Positions 62,246-64,000 of a DNA stretch of 64,000 nucleotides are shown one piece after another. This DNA is from Mycobacterium bohemicum DSM 44277 (GTDB taxonomy: Bacteria > Actinomycetota > Actinomycetes > Mycobacteriales > Mycobacteriaceae): positions 255,577 to 319,576 of the forward strand of contig NZ_CSTD01000002.1 of assembly GCF_001053185.1 (NCBI RefSeq). The letters run 5' to 3'. A program made the translations under genes and the position numbers. How positions within the stretch are numbered: the first letter of the stretch is position 1; each line of letters begins with the position of its first letter. A model generated the notes under the pieces. That model was not told where the DNA came from and made no database searches. It saw only the letters and a list, made by a program, of their open reading frames with translations.

Positions 62246-62422
62246 TGACGGACCTCTTTCGTTTCTCGCCCCGGCTCGCGCTCGTCGCGGTTTATGTTGC
62301 CATGCCGGTGCGCCCCCAACGAGGCCAGCCGAAGAGCGTCCGTTTCAGGCGGGGGACGGCGCTGTGACCATAGACTGACAAAGCCGGTTGCGATTTGCCC
62401 GGCCGGTCGATGGGAGGGTGCT

Positions 62423-63121
62423 GTGCAGACGGCGCAGCGGTACGTCGTTGCGGCGATGGTGACCTTGCTGTTGGCCATCGCGGGAATGCCCGCCCGGGCG
62501 GCGGCGGCCGACGTGCGGATCCCGATGGGCGGCGGTGCGGGCATCGTCATCAACGGGGACACGATGTGCACCCTGACCACCATCGGCAACGACGCCGCCG
62601 GCGATCTGATCGGCTTCACCTCCGCGCACTGCGGGGGCCCCGGCGCGCAGGTCGCCGCCGAGGGCGCCGAAAGCGCGGGCATCCTGGGCACCATGGTCGC
62701 CGGGAACGACAACCTCGACTATGCGGTCATCAAGTTCGATCCGGGCAAGGTGACACCGACGGCCAACTACAACGGCTTTCCCATCAACGGGGTCGGCCCG
62801 GACCCCGCCTTCGGGCAGATCGCCTGCAAGCAGGGCCGCACGACCGGCAACTCGTGCGGCGTCACCTGGGGGCCGGGCCAGGACCCGGGCACCATCGTCA
62901 TGCAGGTGTGCGGCCAGCCCGGCGACTCCGGGGCGCCGGTGACCGTCAACGGCCTGCTGGTCGGCATGATCCACGGCGCGTTCAGCGACAACCTGCCGAC
63001 GTGCATCATCAAGTACATCCCGCTGCACACGCCGGCGGTGGTCCAGTCGTTCAGCGCGATCCTGGCCGACGTCAACGCCAGGCACCGGCCCGGCGCGGGA
63101 TTCGCGCCACTGCCGGCCTGA
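62423..63121 (+). CDS. secreted S1-family serine protease
   Basis: 232 aa from GTG 62423, same length as Rv3668c. Signal peptide (VVAAMVTLLLAIAGMPARAAA). Catalytic His in FTSAHCGG, Asp in NDNLDYAVIKFD, Ser in CGQPGDSGAPV; three or more Cys pairs. Chymotrypsin-like, perhaps alpha-lytic type. Intact. Confidence 0.88.
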   Translation: MQTAQRYVVAAMVTLLLAIAGMPARAAAADVRIPMGGGAGIVINGDTMCTLTTIGNDAAGDLIGFTSAHCGGPGAQVAAEGAESAGILGTMVAGNDNLDYAVIKFDPGKVTPTANYNGFPINGVGPDPAFGQIACKQGRTTGNSCGVTWGPGQDPGTIVMQVCGQPGDSGAPVTVNGLLVGMIHGAFSDNLPTCIIKYIPLHTPAVVQSFSAILADVNARHRPGAGFAPLPA

Positions 63122-63132
63122 GCCGGCCTGAG

Positions 63133-64000
63133 CTACTTCGAGGGCTGGATCGCCTCGAACACGCTGGGGTCCAGCAGCGTCGAGGTGTCCCCGAGCTCGC
63201 GGTTCTCGGCGACGTCGCGCAGCAGCCTGCGCATGATCTTGCCGCTGCGGGTCTTGGGCAACTCGGGCACCACGTGCACCTCGCGGGGCTTGGCGATCGG
63301 GGAGATCTCGCGGGCGACCTCGATGCGCAACTCGTCGACGATCCCGTCGTGCACCTGATAGTCGGCGCACAGCACGACGAACGCGCAGATGGCCTGGCCG
63401 GTGGTCTCGTCGGTCGCCCCGACGACCGCCGCCTCGGCCACCCCGGCGTGCCCGACGAGCGCCGACTCCACCTCCGCCGTGGACAGCCGGTGGCCGGACA
63501 CGTTCATCACGTCGTCGATGCGGCCCACCACCCAGATGTCGCCGTCGGGGTCGTACCAGGCGCTGTCGCCGGCGAAGTACCAACCCTGCTCGGCGAACCG
63601 GGACCAGTACGTCTCGACATAGCGCTCCGGGTCACCCCAGATGCCGCGGAGCATGGACGGCCACGGCTGGTCCAGGACCAGGTAGCCGGTGATGTGCTCA
63701 CCCTCCTTGCTGCCGTTCGGCAGGTTGTCGCCGTGGTCGTCGACGATCCTGGCCGAGACGCCCGGCAGCGGCCTCATCGCCGAACCGGGTTTGGCCGCGG
63801 CCACCCCCGGCAGCGGCGTGATCATGGCCGCCCCCGTCTCGGTCTGCCACCACGTGTCGATGACCGGGGTGCGGTCCGCGCCGATCACCTTGCGGTACCA
63901 GCGCCACGCCTCGGGGTTGATCGGTTCGCCGACCGAGCCCAGCAGCCGCAGGCTGGACAGGTCATGCGCGTCGGGGATCTCGCGCCCCCACTTCATGAAC
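63133..64000 (-). CDS. acs: acetyl-CoA synthetase, 5' part outside window
   Basis: C-terminal ~288 residues. A8-like core motif DTWWQTETGA, YFAGDSAWYDPDGDIWVVGRIDDVMNVSGHRLST, and the acetylation-site Lys in PKTRSGKIMRRLLR. ANL superfamily, converts acetate to acetyl-CoA. Converges on the protease gene with 11 bases between. Confidence 0.96.
   Translation of the reverse strand, partial: FMKWGREIPDAHDLSSLRLLGSVGEPINPEAWRWYRKVIGADRTPVIDTWWQTETGAAMITPLPGVAAAKPGSAMRPLPGVSARIVDDHGDNLPNGSKEGEHITGYLVLDQPWPSMLRGIWGDPERYVETYWSRFAEQGWYFAGDSAWYDPDGDIWVVGRIDDVMNVSGHRLSTAEVESALVGHAGVAEAAVVGATDETTGQAICAFVVLCADYQVHDGIVDELRIEVAREISPIAKPREVHVVPELPKTRSGKIMRRLLRDVAENRELGDTSTLLDPSVFEAIQPSK

Overview
The window is a high-GC actinobacterial chromosome segment. 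Gene content and order point to a slow-growing Mycobacterium close to the M. avium complex. Most genes can be laid against the M. tuberculosis H37Rv stretch from Rv3710 (leuA) to Rv3667 (acs) in the same order; Rv numbers here are from memory, not from a search. Typical mycobacterial traits are the ergothioneine operon, whiB4, ponA2, marP, crp, the paired ArsA-type ATPases, GTG/TTG starts, ATGA/GTGA overlaps and leaderless promoters.

Layout. 1-5.2 kb: leuA (partial) with a leucine leader/attenuator, divergent from ask-asd and a DUF4185 protein. 5.3-11.4 kb: a damaged pair of small secreted/membrane genes, then egtABCDE. 11.4-16.2 kb: a methyltransferase, a glutamate-cysteine ligase-like enzyme, glpK, and damaged padR and RDD genes. 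16.2-22.4 kb: SpoIIM-like protein, DUF58-MoxR-DUF4350-DUF4129 cluster, a Pro/Gly/Tyr-repeat membrane protein, YqeY. 22.4-40.5 kb: a block that H37Rv lacks at this point (between its Rv3688c and Rv3687c). It holds tRNA-Sec, selD, a selenocysteine formate dehydrogenase operon, a DUF559 nuclease gene bracketed by two matching hairpins, an F420-type oxidoreductase, an alcohol dehydrogenase/DJ-1 pair, a methyltransferase-CDGSH-haem-oxygenase-like trio and a full stressosome operon (RsbR-S-T-X-U). 40.6-46.9 kb: rsfB, HAD hydrolase, DUF4193, P450, a phosphatase-like fusion, a membrane Mrr nuclease, an orphan molybdate-binding lipoprotein and tRNA-Pro. 46.9-64 kb: core genes from a cysteine synthase-like enzyme to acs.

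The most striking feature is a set of seven deletion scars in 64 kb: small-protein/PknH-sensor, egtA/egtB, RDD/padR, DUF4350, selA/selB, the SRPBCC gene, and nth/tlpA-like. In each, recognisable parts of one or two proteins are joined with the middle missing, usually out of frame. The selA/selB scar is the most consequential. tRNA-Sec, selD, the in-frame UGA and a clear SECIS hairpin in fdhA are intact, but synthesis and insertion of selenocysteine should be dead unless other copies exist. The scars suggest a lineage in genome decay (M. lepraemurium would be a natural candidate) or an assembly that collapsed at short repeats; the sequence alone does not decide.

The best candidates for something little described are the hairpin-bracketed DUF559 cassette, the broken selenocysteine system, the stressosome beside rsfB, and two families of short direct repeats flanking whiB4.
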